A stretch of DNA of 8,802 nt from Bacteroidia bacterium (GCA_025996815.1 BNTT01000135.1:1-8802); one strand, 5' to 3'; positions 1-7,002 are shown, counted from the first letter of the stretch. The notes: generated by a model not told the origin, from the sequence alone. Numbers and translations: made by a program.

Positions 1-84
1 GGTGACAACTCCCGATACTTCCCATGCTGTATTCACAGGCAAAAGTATCTTCTCTAATATCTGACTTCCCGTATATTTTTCCAT
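1..84 (-). CDS. 5' end of an unidentified gene, possibly an ISL3-like transposase (runs off the left edge)
   Basis: Reading the minus strand from the ATG at 84-82 gives 28 uninterrupted codons to base 1. The peptide begins MEKYTGSQILEKILLPV and continues NTAWEVSGVVT, which reads like a real protein N-terminus. The pattern of a short helix followed by W-x-V-x-x-V resembles the start of ISL3-type transposases; this is a weak family guess from 28 residues. A TAATTTTG string, matching the Bacteroidota -7 element TAnnTTTG, lies 5 bases upstream of the ATG (90-97 on the plus strand), so a very short leader is possible, but no good -33 element is spaced correctly. No inverted-repeat IS end was found between this start and the neighbouring plus-strand remnant, which counts against the transposase reading. 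The stop and most of the gene lie outside the window. Confidence 0.4.
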   Translation of the reverse strand, partial: MEKYTGSQILEKILLPVNTAWEVSGVVT

Positions 85-330
85 GCCGCAAAATTACTAC
101 TTTCCACACAATTCCCAGTAGAACCAAAAAAAGAGATACCTTGGCGTGCCTTATTGGCAGTTGAGAACACTCGCAAAACTAAAGATTTGTATTTGGTAGA
201 TGCTATTCCGCAAGGGGTGTTGGTGTATCCGGGTGGCGAAAAGATGGAATTGATTGAGGTAAGGGATGATGCAGAGCGAAAAAGGTTGTATTCATTGTGC
301 GGAAAACCTGATTTTGTGCAACTGAAATAG
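58..330 (+). pseudogene. C-terminal remnant of a thioredoxin-like (TlpA/AhpC-TSA type) protein
   Basis: This plus-strand frame is open from after a TAA at 55-57 to the TAG at 328-330 and has no plausible start codon. Convincing protein-like sequence starts around base 94. It contains EIPWRALLAVENTR, then DLYLVDAIPQGVLVYPGG and ELIEVRDDAERKRLYSL. The order W, then Y-x-V-x-x-I-P followed by a hydrophobic strand, P-x-G and a terminal helix is that of the cis-proline half of thioredoxin-fold proteins of the TlpA/ResA/AhpC-TSA kind. The half that should carry the CxxC redox centre is absent, so the remnant is unlikely to be active. A minus-strand reading frame starts at base 84 and overlaps its beginning, which suggests the 5' part was replaced by another element. 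The family assignment is inferred from motif shape only; the piece could also be the tail of an unrecognised protein. Confidence 0.4.
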
Positions 331-336
331 TAAGCA

Positions 337-353
337 AGTCAATTAATTTGACT
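337..353. promoter_or_regulatory. Palindrome overlapping the -7 box of the AAA/nuclease gene (possible operator)
   Basis: AGTCAA (337-342) and its reverse complement TTGACT (348-353) are separated by 5 bases. The last T is also the first base of the TACCTTTG box, so a protein bound here would cover the promoter. Only the symmetry and position support this; AT-rich dyads of 6-bp arms also occur by chance. Confidence 0.25.
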
Positions 354-360
354 ACCTTTG
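353..360 (+). promoter_or_regulatory. Bacteroidota-type -7 element for the AAA-ATPase/nuclease gene
   Basis: TACCTTTG matches the TAnnTTTG element recognised by the primary sigma factor in Bacteroidota. It lies 21 bases before the ATG at 382, predicting a leader of roughly 15 nt that is A-rich and has no Shine-Dalgarno sequence. No clear TTG-type -33 element is found about 19 bases upstream, so the promoter may be weak or need an activator. Confidence 0.55.
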
Positions 361-381
361 TGGTTGCAAAAAATAAAAGTT

Positions 382-2100
382 ATGGAAACAAAAACAGTCA
401 AGCGATTGCCCTATGGCAATTCCAATTTTGAGCGCATTATGACCGAGAATTATGCTTATGTGGATAAAACTCAGTTCGTTGAACAACTTGAAAACGAGTC
501 TAATTCGTATCAATTTTTCATCCGCCCGCGCAAGTTCGGCAAGAGTTTGTTTTTCACTCTGCTTGAGCATTACTATGACATAAATCGCGCGAATGATTTT
601 GAAAAACTCTTTGGTGAATTGTACATTGGGAAGCATCCAACACCCAAGAAGAACACTTATGCCGTGATGGAATTTGATTTTTCGGGACTGGACACTTCCA
701 ACGAAGACAGGTTTCGGACTTCTTTTTCCCAAAAAATACGAGATGCCGTGCGCCAGTTTCTGAATACTTATCGAAATCTTATCCCTGATGCCGACACCTT
801 TATTCAGCAGATTAGCGCAGAAAAATTGGGCATTCAGTCCATTCAAATGGCTATTACTGCCGCAAAATCGGCTGGAGTAAAGATTTTTATCATCATCGAC
901 GAATACGACCATTTTGCGAATGACCTCATCGCCATGGGTTCGCAGTTGGGCAAAGATGTTTACCATAACATGGTGCAGGCAAACGGGCTTGTGCGCGATT
1001 TTTATGAAGCCTTAAAAATCGGCACCAAATCGGTCATCGACCGCATTTTCATCACCGGCATATCTCCCGTGATGCTGGACGACCTCACAAGCGGGTTTAA
1101 CATTGCCGTCAATCTCACGCTTGAGCCAAAGTATAATGAGATGATGGGATTTACACAGCAGGAGGTGGATGCGTTGATGCAAGAAACCGGCGTTGACCCA
1201 AACTTTATCAATGTGGATATGGAAACGTATTATAATGGGTATCTCTTTCATGAAGACGGAGCGCATCGCGTGTACAACCCATCCATGATTCTCTATTTTT
1301 TTTACCAAATATTAACATCGCAGAAACCACCCAAAAACATCATTGACGACAACCTGAAAACCGATTACAACCGTTTGCGACGCATGGTTCAAAACGAGGA
1401 AAATCGCAATACTTTGATAGAAATTGTTCAAAACAATGGGATTATGTCCGATGTCATCAGCAAATTTTCGATTGATCGGCTGGAAGACACCAAATATTTT
1501 ATATCTCTCCTTTTTTATATGGGACTGCTCACGGTGGATAAATACCGTGATGGTCGGTTATATTTAAAAATCCCTAATTATTCCATCCGAACCGTTTATT
1601 GGGAATATCTGGAGCAGCTGACTCTCGAATGGAACAAGGATGTGATGATTGATTTGAGACAACAAACCGATGCGGTGTGGAATTTGGCTTACCCCGGCAA
1701 TCTGTACCCCTACATCGAATATGTGAGCAAAAACATTTTCAGCCGCTTGTCGAACCGCGATTTGCAACAGTTCGATGAAAAATACATCAAAATCATGCTG
1801 CTCAACGGCTTGTTTCAAAGCAAATTGTACGTACCACGCACTGAAAAGGAAGTAGAAAACGGCTACATCGACATTTTTTTGCAACGCAGCCCCCTGCTTC
1901 CCGACATAAAATACGAATGGGTGTGGGAACTTAAATACCTCAAAAAGGGCGATAGAAAAGCATTGCAATCAGCAAGGAATGATGCCCGTGCACAATTGGA
2001 TAAATACCGAAAGTCGCGTGAGTTTGCCGAGCGCGCCGATGTGCGCTTTGCATCGGTTATTTTTATTGGCAAAGACAAGTTTGAGGCTGAAGAGCGGTGA
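382..2100 (+). CDS. AAA-ATPase-like protein with C-terminal PD-(D/E)XK nuclease domain
   Basis: A complete 572-residue protein starting at ATG 382; a TTG at 358 in the same frame overlaps the -7 box and is rejected as the start. The N-terminal half matches the AAA-ATPase-like family: YGNSNFERI near residue 11, YVDKT at 26-30, a degenerate P-loop IRPRKFGKS at 47-55, Walker B IFIIIDEYD at 168-176, ITGISPVMLDDLTSGFNI at 224-241, and YYNGYLF followed by YNPSMI near 283-303. The C-terminus carries a PD-(D/E)XK-type site: GYID with D497, then WELKYLKK with E516 and K518. The middle segment, with DDNLKTDYNRLRR, marks a subfamily different from the paralogue at the right edge. The family is very numerous in Bacteroidota, and its biological role is unknown to me; nucleic-acid cleavage is inferred from the fold. 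No partner gene lies beside it: upstream is debris, downstream a convergent operon. It appears intact, with no frameshift. Confidence 0.9.
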   Translation: METKTVKRLPYGNSNFERIMTENYAYVDKTQFVEQLENESNSYQFFIRPRKFGKSLFFTLLEHYYDINRANDFEKLFGELYIGKHPTPKKNTYAVMEFDFSGLDTSNEDRFRTSFSQKIRDAVRQFLNTYRNLIPDADTFIQQISAEKLGIQSIQMAITAAKSAGVKIFIIIDEYDHFANDLIAMGSQLGKDVYHNMVQANGLVRDFYEALKIGTKSVIDRIFITGISPVMLDDLTSGFNIAVNLTLEPKYNEMMGFTQQEVDALMQETGVDPNFINVDMETYYNGYLFHEDGAHRVYNPSMILYFFYQILTSQKPPKNIIDDNLKTDYNRLRRMVQNEENRNTLIEIVQNNGIMSDVISKFSIDRLEDTKYFISLLFYMGLLTVDKYRDGRLYLKIPNYSIRTVYWEYLEQLTLEWNKDVMIDLRQQTDAVWNLAYPGNLYPYIEYVSKNIFSRLSNRDLQQFDEKYIKIMLLNGLFQSKLYVPRTEKEVENGYIDIFLQRSPLLPDIKYEWVWELKYLKKGDRKALQSARNDARAQLDKYRKSREFAERADVRFASVIFIGKDKFEAEER

Positions 2101-2143
2101 TGACAACCCTTTTATCAACATGAATTGATTACCTGAATTTACA

Positions 2144-2176
2144 TTTTGTTCATCTGAAATTTTTCACTACCTTTTG
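2144..2176 (+). promoter_or_regulatory. Promoter-like sequence in the convergent intergenic gap
   Basis: TTTTG (2144-2148) is followed after exactly 19 bases by TACCTTTTG (2168-2176), close to the Bacteroidota arrangement of a -33 TTTG and a -7 TAnnTTTG; the -7 box has one extra T. Transcription would start near 2180-2184. No protein gene follows on this strand, because the next gene, secDF, is read in the opposite direction. Confidence 0.4.
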
Positions 2177-2179
2177 CAC

Positions 2180-2244
2180 CGCAGTCCCGGGAACTTCCTC
2201 TCTCGAATATCAAATGTCGATGATGAAGCCGGGTTTTTTGTTTT
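2180..2244 (+). ncRNA. Candidate small RNA of about 60-65 nt (promoter plus intrinsic terminator)
   Basis: A promoter-like sequence ends at 2176, and the next bases can fold into one imperfect hairpin ending in a T-run. The predicted RNA would therefore be little more than a terminator hairpin with a short 5' tail. I do not recognise it as a known family; it lacks the hallmarks of SRP RNA, tmRNA and the riboswitches I know, and no gene follows in the same direction for a leader to control. An 11-codon frame (2214-2249, starting MSMMKPG) overlaps the hairpin but ends beyond it and is probably chance. The alternative is that the hairpin only terminates the upstream ATPase/nuclease gene and the promoter match is fortuitous. 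Confidence 0.25.
2186..2244 (+). terminator. Imperfect hairpin with T-run after the AAA/nuclease gene
   Basis: Three nested complementary blocks can pair: CCCGG (2186-2190) with CCGGG (2229-2233), CTTC (2194-2197) with GAAG (2225-2228), and TCGA (2203-2206) with TCGA (2217-2220). Six Ts follow directly (2234-2239), then G and four more Ts. This is the architecture of a Rho-independent terminator on the plus strand, although the stem contains asymmetric bulges. It lies 86 bases after the stop codon at 2100. Confidence 0.5.
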
Positions 2245-2264
2245 CTTGATTAGCAGATATTAAA

Positions 2265-2299
2265 AGTAGGAGCAACGCATAAATTACGTTGCCCCTACT
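2265..2299 (-). terminator. Strong stem-loop ending the ahcY-secDF unit; possible dispersed palindrome
   Basis: AGTAGGAGCAACG (2265-2277) pairs with CGTTGCCCCTACT (2287-2299) over 13 positions with one mismatch, around a 9-base loop. Read on the minus strand, the stem follows the secDF stop by about 10 bases and is followed by CTTTTAATA, a short U-rich tract, so it suits termination of the secDF transcript. On the plus strand no good T-run follows. Its GTAGGGGC-type arms also resemble intergenic palindromes that recur in many Bacteroidota genomes; that is from memory and untested here. Confidence 0.55.
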
Positions 2300-2309
2300 A
2301 CAATTAATT

Positions 2310-5300
2310 TTATTTCTTCACGACAACCTTCGCCTTCTTCGCTTCTTTCCGCGCCTGAAGTTCATACGCGACCGGGGCGGCTACGAATAGTGAGGAGAAT
2401 GTGCCTACCACGATTCCTAAGACCATCACGAATGAGAAGCTGCGGATGGATTCGCCTCCGAGGAAGAAAATTATTAATAATACCAACAGGGCACTCATAC
2501 CGGTGATGAATGTTCGTCCCAAGGTGGAATTGAGCGCACCGTTGAAGAGTTGATATTTCCCCTGTTTCGGAAACAGTTGGGTGTATTCGCGCACGCGGTC
2601 GAAGATGACCACTTTATCGTTCACAGAATAGCCAATCACCGTTAGCACAGCCCCGATGAACGTTTGGTCGACCTCCATCGAGAAAGGGACGAAGCCCCAC
2701 AGGAGGCTATAGGTGCCAAGCACAAACAGGGTGTCGAACGCCAGCGCGGCGATGGTGCCAATCGAATAGGAAATATCGCGGAACCGCAATAAAATATACA
2801 ATCCAATACCCAACACAGACAGCAGCACCGCCCAAATGGCTTTTTGCGTCAAATCATCAGCGATGGTCGGACCCACTTTCGATTGCGTTTGAATATAATC
2901 GCCCTGTATAAATCCTTCGTAACTCGTACCCGCCGGCAAGAGCGTTTTCAAGCCGTTGTACAGTTTTGTTTGGATGGCACTGTCCACTGCAAGCGATTGA
3001 GATTCAATCAGATAGTTGGTTGAAACGCGCACTTGATTGGGTGTGCCAATGGTGATTACGCTTGGGATATGGTCTTCAAATTGCGTAGCCAGCAATTCCT
3101 GCGCATCCACCGTGTTTATATCCTGCTGAAATTTGATGACGTAGTTGCGCCCGCCGGTGTAGTCGATGCCCTGATTCAGCCCTCTACCGCCTATTTGCGG
3201 GAAGAAAGCCCACACACATATCAGAGCGACGGCTCCGGTAACTATGTATTGCGTTTTCTTCGTCTTTAAGAAATCAAAATTAGTATCAACCAATAAATTC
3301 TCGAACATCTTGGTCGAAAATACCAAATTTTTCAATTTGCCTTTTTCAAACAAAGTATCGTAAGTCAAACGGGTCAAAAACACTGCCGTGAAGAACGAAA
3401 CGATGATACCGATGATGAACGTGAACGCGAAACCGCGAATAGGACCTGTCCCAAATACCAACAGTATAAATCCGGTAATAAGCGAGGTCAAGTTGGCATC
3501 GAAGATGGCAGAGAATGCCTTTGTATAACCTTCGTCCACTGCCTTTCGCAATGCTCTACCGCCCCGCATTTCCTCTTTGATACGCTCGTAAACCAACACG
3601 TTTGCATCCACCGCCAAAGCCAGCGACAGCACGATACCCGCGATGCCTGACAGCGTCAAGACAACGTGGAACGACGACATCACACCCAGCGAGAAGAACA
3701 GGTTGAGCATCAAAGCACCACTCGCAATCAAGCCCGGCTTCCAGCCATACATAACAGCCAAATAAAGAATCAGGATAATGATGGCGATGATAAAGGAGAT
3801 AAACCCTTGATTGATAGCCTGTTGTCCCAAAGACGGTCCAACCACTTCTTCCTGCACTATCTGTGCGCGAGCCGCCATACGTCCCGATTTCAAGACGTTT
3901 GCCAAGTCATTCGCTTCCTCAATCGTGAAATTTCCCGTGATGCTGCTCACACCGCCCGTAATCGGCGATTGAACGGTCGGATAGGAATATACGGCATCGT
4001 CCAAAACAATTGCCACCGAACGCCCGGGCACATTGCCGCGAGGTGCATTGTCTGTGGTCAATCGTGCCCAGATTTTTGCGGCATCCGTTTTCATCGTCAT
4101 GCTCACAGAGGCTTCAGACTGCCTTCCGAACGTGTTTTGACCAAACTGTGCGTCTGCACTTTCAATCACGTCGCCGCCCAAAACCGGCTTTTGCTTGCCG
4201 TCCACATCGTAATTGATTTTCAACGCTATCAACGAGTAGATGTTGCTTTCTTCACTTTGCGGCTTCACTGTCCATTTCAGACTGATTCGCGCGGCATCCA
4301 GCAGCGATTTCACCTGTGGATTAGCCAGATAGGCATCCACTTTCGCCATTTGATTTTTCGGCACCTGCGCCACCACGCAATGGCTGTAGGGCTGACTCGG
4401 GTCGATGCCCAAAGCCATAAACAGCGGCATCTGCGAATTTTCGGCAATAGCATTTTGCTCCGCCAACTCGTTGGACAACGCCGCGTCCGCACCAAAATCT
4501 TTCAACACATCATCGTCTGCCAATGATATATCCGTGTTGCCCGTATCGTTCGTATCCGGGGCGGCGGCGGCAACCGCCGCCCGCGCCTGAATCGAATCGC
4601 GTATAATATTGTTAGCCGTAATCAAAGTTGAATGAATTTCGGCTTCCGTCCACGTTTCCCAAAATTCCAGGTTGGCGGAGCCTTGCAGTAGCGTACGCAC
4701 GCGGTCGGGTTCTTTCACCCCCGGCAGTTCGATGGAGATTTGCCCCTCCTTGTCCGTGTTTTGGATGTTGGGAGCCACCACGCCGAACTTGTCGATACGG
4801 TTGCGCAGGACATTGAACGAATGGGCGTAGGCACTTTTCAACTCCGCTTTCAGGACGGCACCCACCTCCTTGTTTGTCATTCCCAGCCTGATTTTGTCGC
4901 GCAGTTCATACGTGTTGAAAATCGCAGCCAGACTGCCGTTGGGGCTGAGTTTTTGATACTCATTGACAAAAGAGGTTACATAGTCGCCTCCTTTGCCCTG
5001 CAAGGCGGTGGTGTTCGCCAATGCCTGATTGAAAGTGGGGTCAGGATTGTTGTCCGACAGCGACCTCACCACATCGCCACCGGCGATTTCCATAATCACA
5101 CTCATCCCGCCCTTCAAGTCGAGACCGAGATTGATTTCCATAGCGCGGCACTTTTCGAGGGTATAACCCAGCCACACCTTCTGCTTGCTCAGCGAGTCCA
5201 GATATTGACTTTCCAACTGTGGCTCTCCGCCGGCATACGCTTTCGCTTCCGCGTAATACTTATTTGTTACTGCCGTAAACGATAAATAGAACACACTCAC

Positions 5301-5348
5301 CAGGGCCAGTGTGACCGCCAGAAACTTTATAAAACCTTTGTTTTGCAT
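2310..5348 (-). CDS. secDF: Protein translocase subunit SecDF (SecD-SecF fusion)
   Basis: This 1012-residue inner-membrane protein assists the SecYEG channel, using the proton motive force to pull exported proteins through on the periplasmic side. It starts with a membrane segment (about residues 7-27) and the SecD signature GLDLKGG at 75-81. The first periplasmic domain includes LRNRIDKFGVVAPNIQ at 181-196 and runs to about 505. The SecD membrane bundle follows (about 512-665) with VDANVLVYERI, whose D581 is the expected proton-relay aspartate. The SecF half opens with a membrane segment near 700-717 and GIDYTGG at 727-733, and its bundle (about 836-995) carries IGYSVNDKVVIFDRVRE with D911 as the matching aspartate. 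A basic Lys-rich tail ends the protein. An Ala/Asp/Asn-rich stretch at about 254-305 looks like a lineage-specific low-complexity insert in the periplasmic domain. It lies 36 bp downstream of ahcY with no terminator between, so the two are probably co-transcribed. Confidence 0.97.
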   Translation of the reverse strand: MQNKGFIKFLAVTLALVSVFYLSFTAVTNKYYAEAKAYAGGEPQLESQYLDSLSKQKVWLGYTLEKCRAMEINLGLDLKGGMSVIMEIAGGDVVRSLSDNNPDPTFNQALANTTALQGKGGDYVTSFVNEYQKLSPNGSLAAIFNTYELRDKIRLGMTNKEVGAVLKAELKSAYAHSFNVLRNRIDKFGVVAPNIQNTDKEGQISIELPGVKEPDRVRTLLQGSANLEFWETWTEAEIHSTLITANNIIRDSIQARAAVAAAAPDTNDTGNTDISLADDDVLKDFGADAALSNELAEQNAIAENSQMPLFMALGIDPSQPYSHCVVAQVPKNQMAKVDAYLANPQVKSLLDAARISLKWTVKPQSEESNIYSLIALKINYDVDGKQKPVLGGDVIESADAQFGQNTFGRQSEASVSMTMKTDAAKIWARLTTDNAPRGNVPGRSVAIVLDDAVYSYPTVQSPITGGVSSITGNFTIEEANDLANVLKSGRMAARAQIVQEEVVGPSLGQQAINQGFISFIIAIIILILYLAVMYGWKPGLIASGALMLNLFFSLGVMSSFHVVLTLSGIAGIVLSLALAVDANVLVYERIKEEMRGGRALRKAVDEGYTKAFSAIFDANLTSLITGFILLVFGTGPIRGFAFTFIIGIIVSFFTAVFLTRLTYDTLFEKGKLKNLVFSTKMFENLLVDTNFDFLKTKKTQYIVTGAVALICVWAFFPQIGGRGLNQGIDYTGGRNYVIKFQQDINTVDAQELLATQFEDHIPSVITIGTPNQVRVSTNYLIESQSLAVDSAIQTKLYNGLKTLLPAGTSYEGFIQGDYIQTQSKVGPTIADDLTQKAIWAVLLSVLGIGLYILLRFRDISYSIGTIAALAFDTLFVLGTYSLLWGFVPFSMEVDQTFIGAVLTVIGYSVNDKVVIFDRVREYTQLFPKQGKYQLFNGALNSTLGRTFITGMSALLVLLIIFFLGGESIRSFSFVMVLGIVVGTFSSLFVAAPVAYELQARKEAKKAKVVVKK

Positions 5349-5384
5349 CTTGTTTTTATTTTTAAATTTTTATTATTACTATTC

Positions 5385-6791
5385 TTAATACCGATAATGT
5401 TCGGGTTTGTAAGGACCGTCGGCACTTACGCCGATATAGGCGGCTTGCGCGGGGGTCAATTTTGTCAATTTGACGCCGATATTCCCCAGATGCAGGCGGG
5501 CGACTTCTTCGTCCAACTGCTTTGAAAGTCGGGTAACGCCGATTTCGTAGTTGTGTTGCCAGAGGTCGATTTGCGCCAGCGTTTGATTGGTAAACGAGTT
5601 GCTCATCACAAACGAGGGGTGACCGGTGGCACAGCCCAAATTCACCAGCCGTCCTTCTGCCAGCAGGAAAATCGAATTGCCCGTCGGGAAAGTGTATTTA
5701 TCCACTTGCGGCTTGATATTGAGGTGCTTGATGCCGGGGAAATTGGCGAGTTTGTCCACCTGAATTTCATTGTCGAAATGCCCGATGTTGCAGACGATGG
5801 ATTGGTCGCGCATCACTTTCAGGTGGTCGATGGTGATAACGTCGCGGTTGCCGGTGGTGGTAACGAAGATGTTGCCTTCCTTCACGGCTTCCTCCATCGT
5901 GGTTACTTCAAAGCCCTCCATAGCCGCCTGCAAGGCGCAAATAGGGTCTATTTCGGTAACAAGCACGCGCGCACCGTAGGCACGCATCGAGCGAGCGCAA
6001 CCCTTGCCAACATCGCCGTAGCCGAGCACCACCACCACTTTGCCGGCAATCATCACGTCCGTAGCACGTTTGATGCCATCGGCAAGCGATTCGCGGCAAC
6101 CATAGAGGTTGTCGAATTTGGATTTAGTAACCGAGTCGTTCACATTGATGGCGGGAATCAGCAGTTCGCCCTTTTCGAGCATTTGATAGAGGCGATGCAC
6201 GCCGGTGGTGGTCTCTTCGGACACGCCTTTCAGTTTTGAAACCGTGCGATGCCAGCGCGTAGGGTCTTCTTTCAATATCCTATTTAAAGTGTCAAGGATA
6301 ACTTGTTCCTCGTGATTGCCACCCTTGCGGGCGATGGTTTTAGCATCGTTTTCGGCTTGAAATCCCCAGTGAATCAACAAAGTAGCATCGCCACCGTCGT
6401 CCACAATCAGATTGGGACCTTCGCCGTTGGGGAAGCGCAGGGCTTGGTCGGTGCACCACCAATATTCTTCGAGCGATTCGCCTTTCCACGCAAAAACGGG
6501 AACGCCGGCGGCGGCAATAGCAGCGGCGGCGTGGTCTTGCGTCGAAAAAATGTTACAACTCACCCAGCGCACATCCGCGCCGAGTTCAACAAGCGTCTCA
6601 ATCAGCACGGCGGTCTGAATCGTCATGTGAAGCGACCCCATAATGCGAGCACCCTTCAGGGGCTTCTCTTTGCCATACTTCGCGCGCAGTGCCATCAATC
6701 CGGGCATCTCGTGTTCCGCGATTTCAATCTCTTTTCGTCCGAAAGCCGCCAAACCGATGTCAGCCACTTTATAAGGTAAATTCTCTTGCAT
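5385..6791 (-). CDS. ahcY: Adenosylhomocysteinase (S-adenosyl-L-homocysteine hydrolase)
   Basis: This 468-residue cytosolic enzyme reversibly splits S-adenosylhomocysteine, the inhibitory by-product of methyltransferases, into adenosine and homocysteine, using tightly bound NAD. Substrate-site motifs are present in order: [10 protein letters not shown] with H55, CNIFSTQDH at 79-87, DDGGD at 131-135, SEETTTGVH with E193, and [11 protein letters not shown] with K223 and D227. The NAD-binding Rossmann loop is GYGDVGKG at 257-264, followed by NIGHFDNEI (H338) and the C-terminal YKPEHYRY that closes the neighbouring subunit's cofactor site. Relative to the shorter animal type there are about 37 extra residues between DDGGD and SEETTTG (around 150-187), as in many bacterial forms. 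It is the first gene of the probable ahcY-secDF unit, and its promoter lies at 6819-6851. No residue expected for activity is missing. Confidence 0.98.
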   Translation of the reverse strand: MQENLPYKVADIGLAAFGRKEIEIAEHEMPGLMALRAKYGKEKPLKGARIMGSLHMTIQTAVLIETLVELGADVRWVSCNIFSTQDHAAAAIAAAGVPVFAWKGESLEEYWWCTDQALRFPNGEGPNLIVDDGGDATLLIHWGFQAENDAKTIARKGGNHEEQVILDTLNRILKEDPTRWHRTVSKLKGVSEETTTGVHRLYQMLEKGELLIPAINVNDSVTKSKFDNLYGCRESLADGIKRATDVMIAGKVVVVLGYGDVGKGCARSMRAYGARVLVTEIDPICALQAAMEGFEVTTMEEAVKEGNIFVTTTGNRDVITIDHLKVMRDQSIVCNIGHFDNEIQVDKLANFPGIKHLNIKPQVDKYTFPTGNSIFLLAEGRLVNLGCATGHPSFVMSNSFTNQTLAQIDLWQHNYEIGVTRLSKQLDEEVARLHLGNIGVKLTKLTPAQAAYIGVSADGPYKPEHYRY

Positions 6792-6818
6792 TTCTTTTTT
6801 TTATTTCAAAATTTTGCG

Positions 6819-6851
6819 CAAAGGTACAACTATTTTTGCAATCTGCAAAAA
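6819..6851 (-). promoter_or_regulatory. Promoter of ahcY-secDF
   Basis: On the minus strand TTTTTG (6851-6846) is followed after exactly 19 bases by TACCTTTG (6826-6819). This is a near-perfect Bacteroidota -33/-7 pair. Transcription should start about 6 bases further on, giving a leader of roughly 20 nt that is A-rich (an eight-A run just before the start) and lacks a Shine-Dalgarno sequence. The IS starts 15 bp upstream of the -33 box, so the core promoter is untouched. Confidence 0.75.
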
Positions 6852-6865
6852 TTTTTGGATAAAAT

Positions 6866-6885
6866 CCAGGGTCAACGCATTAAAA
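6866..6885 (+). repeat. Left terminal inverted repeat of the ISAs1 element
   Basis: CCAGGGTCAACGCATTAAAA is the exact reverse complement of 8086-8105. The match stops at the next inner base on both sides (A at 6886, T read inward from 8085) and at the next outer base, so 20 bp is the full extent. Confidence 0.92.
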
Positions 6886-6901
6886 AAACATAAAAAGGAC
6901 A

Positions 6902-6934
6902 TTATCAACAAAAAAAATAGCATAATGTTGATAA
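6902..6934. repeat. Inverted repeat in the IS leader
   Basis: TTATCAACA (6902-6910) and TGTTGATAA (6926-6934) form 9-bp arms with a 15-base spacer, inside the left end of the IS upstream of the transposase promoter. It could bind transposase or a repressor, or fold in read-through RNA and limit transposase expression from outside promoters. Nothing beyond the symmetry shows which. Confidence 0.4.
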
Positions 6935-6973
6935 CTATTTGTGTATCAATGAGATAATATCGTTAAAATGTTG

Positions 6974-6981
6974 TACCTTTG
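6974..6981 (+). promoter_or_regulatory. -7 element of the transposase gene
   Basis: TACCTTTG lies 21 bases before the ATG at 7003, the same geometry as before the gene at 382. A TTTG at 6938-6941 is too far upstream (about 32 bases) to be a normal -33 element, so basal expression is probably low, as is usual for transposases. Confidence 0.5.
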
Positions 6982-7002
6982 TATCCAATTCACAACAAGA
7001 TT

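Noticed and set aside
358..381. Upstream TTG start for the AAA/nuclease gene
   Set aside because: The TTG overlaps the TACCTTTG promoter element, so it would lie upstream of the transcription start; ATG 382 fits the promoter spacing.
352..966. 204-codon minus-strand open frame opposite the start of the AAA/nuclease gene
   Set aside because: It overlaps conserved ATPase motifs on the other strand and has no domain of its own.
2214..2249. 11-codon frame (starting MSMMKPG) in the convergent gap
   Set aside because: It runs through the hairpin and T-run of a likely terminator and is too short to support as coding.
3666..4526. 286-codon plus-strand open frame inside secDF
   Set aside because: It lies wholly opposite a clearly conserved SecDF region; its His/Arg/Gln-rich product looks like the antisense of a coding sequence and resembles no family.
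5553..6239. 228-codon plus-strand open frame inside ahcY
   Set aside because: Antisense shadow of a highly conserved enzyme; composition is typical of a mirror frame.
6902..6910. DnaA-box-like TTATCAACA in the IS leader
   Set aside because: It has one mismatch to TTATNCACA, and no cluster, AT-rich unwinding region or replication gene is nearby; it is better explained as one arm of a dyad.
6979..7002. Upstream TTG start for the transposase
   Set aside because: It falls in the -7 element; ATG 7003 begins the conserved N-terminus.
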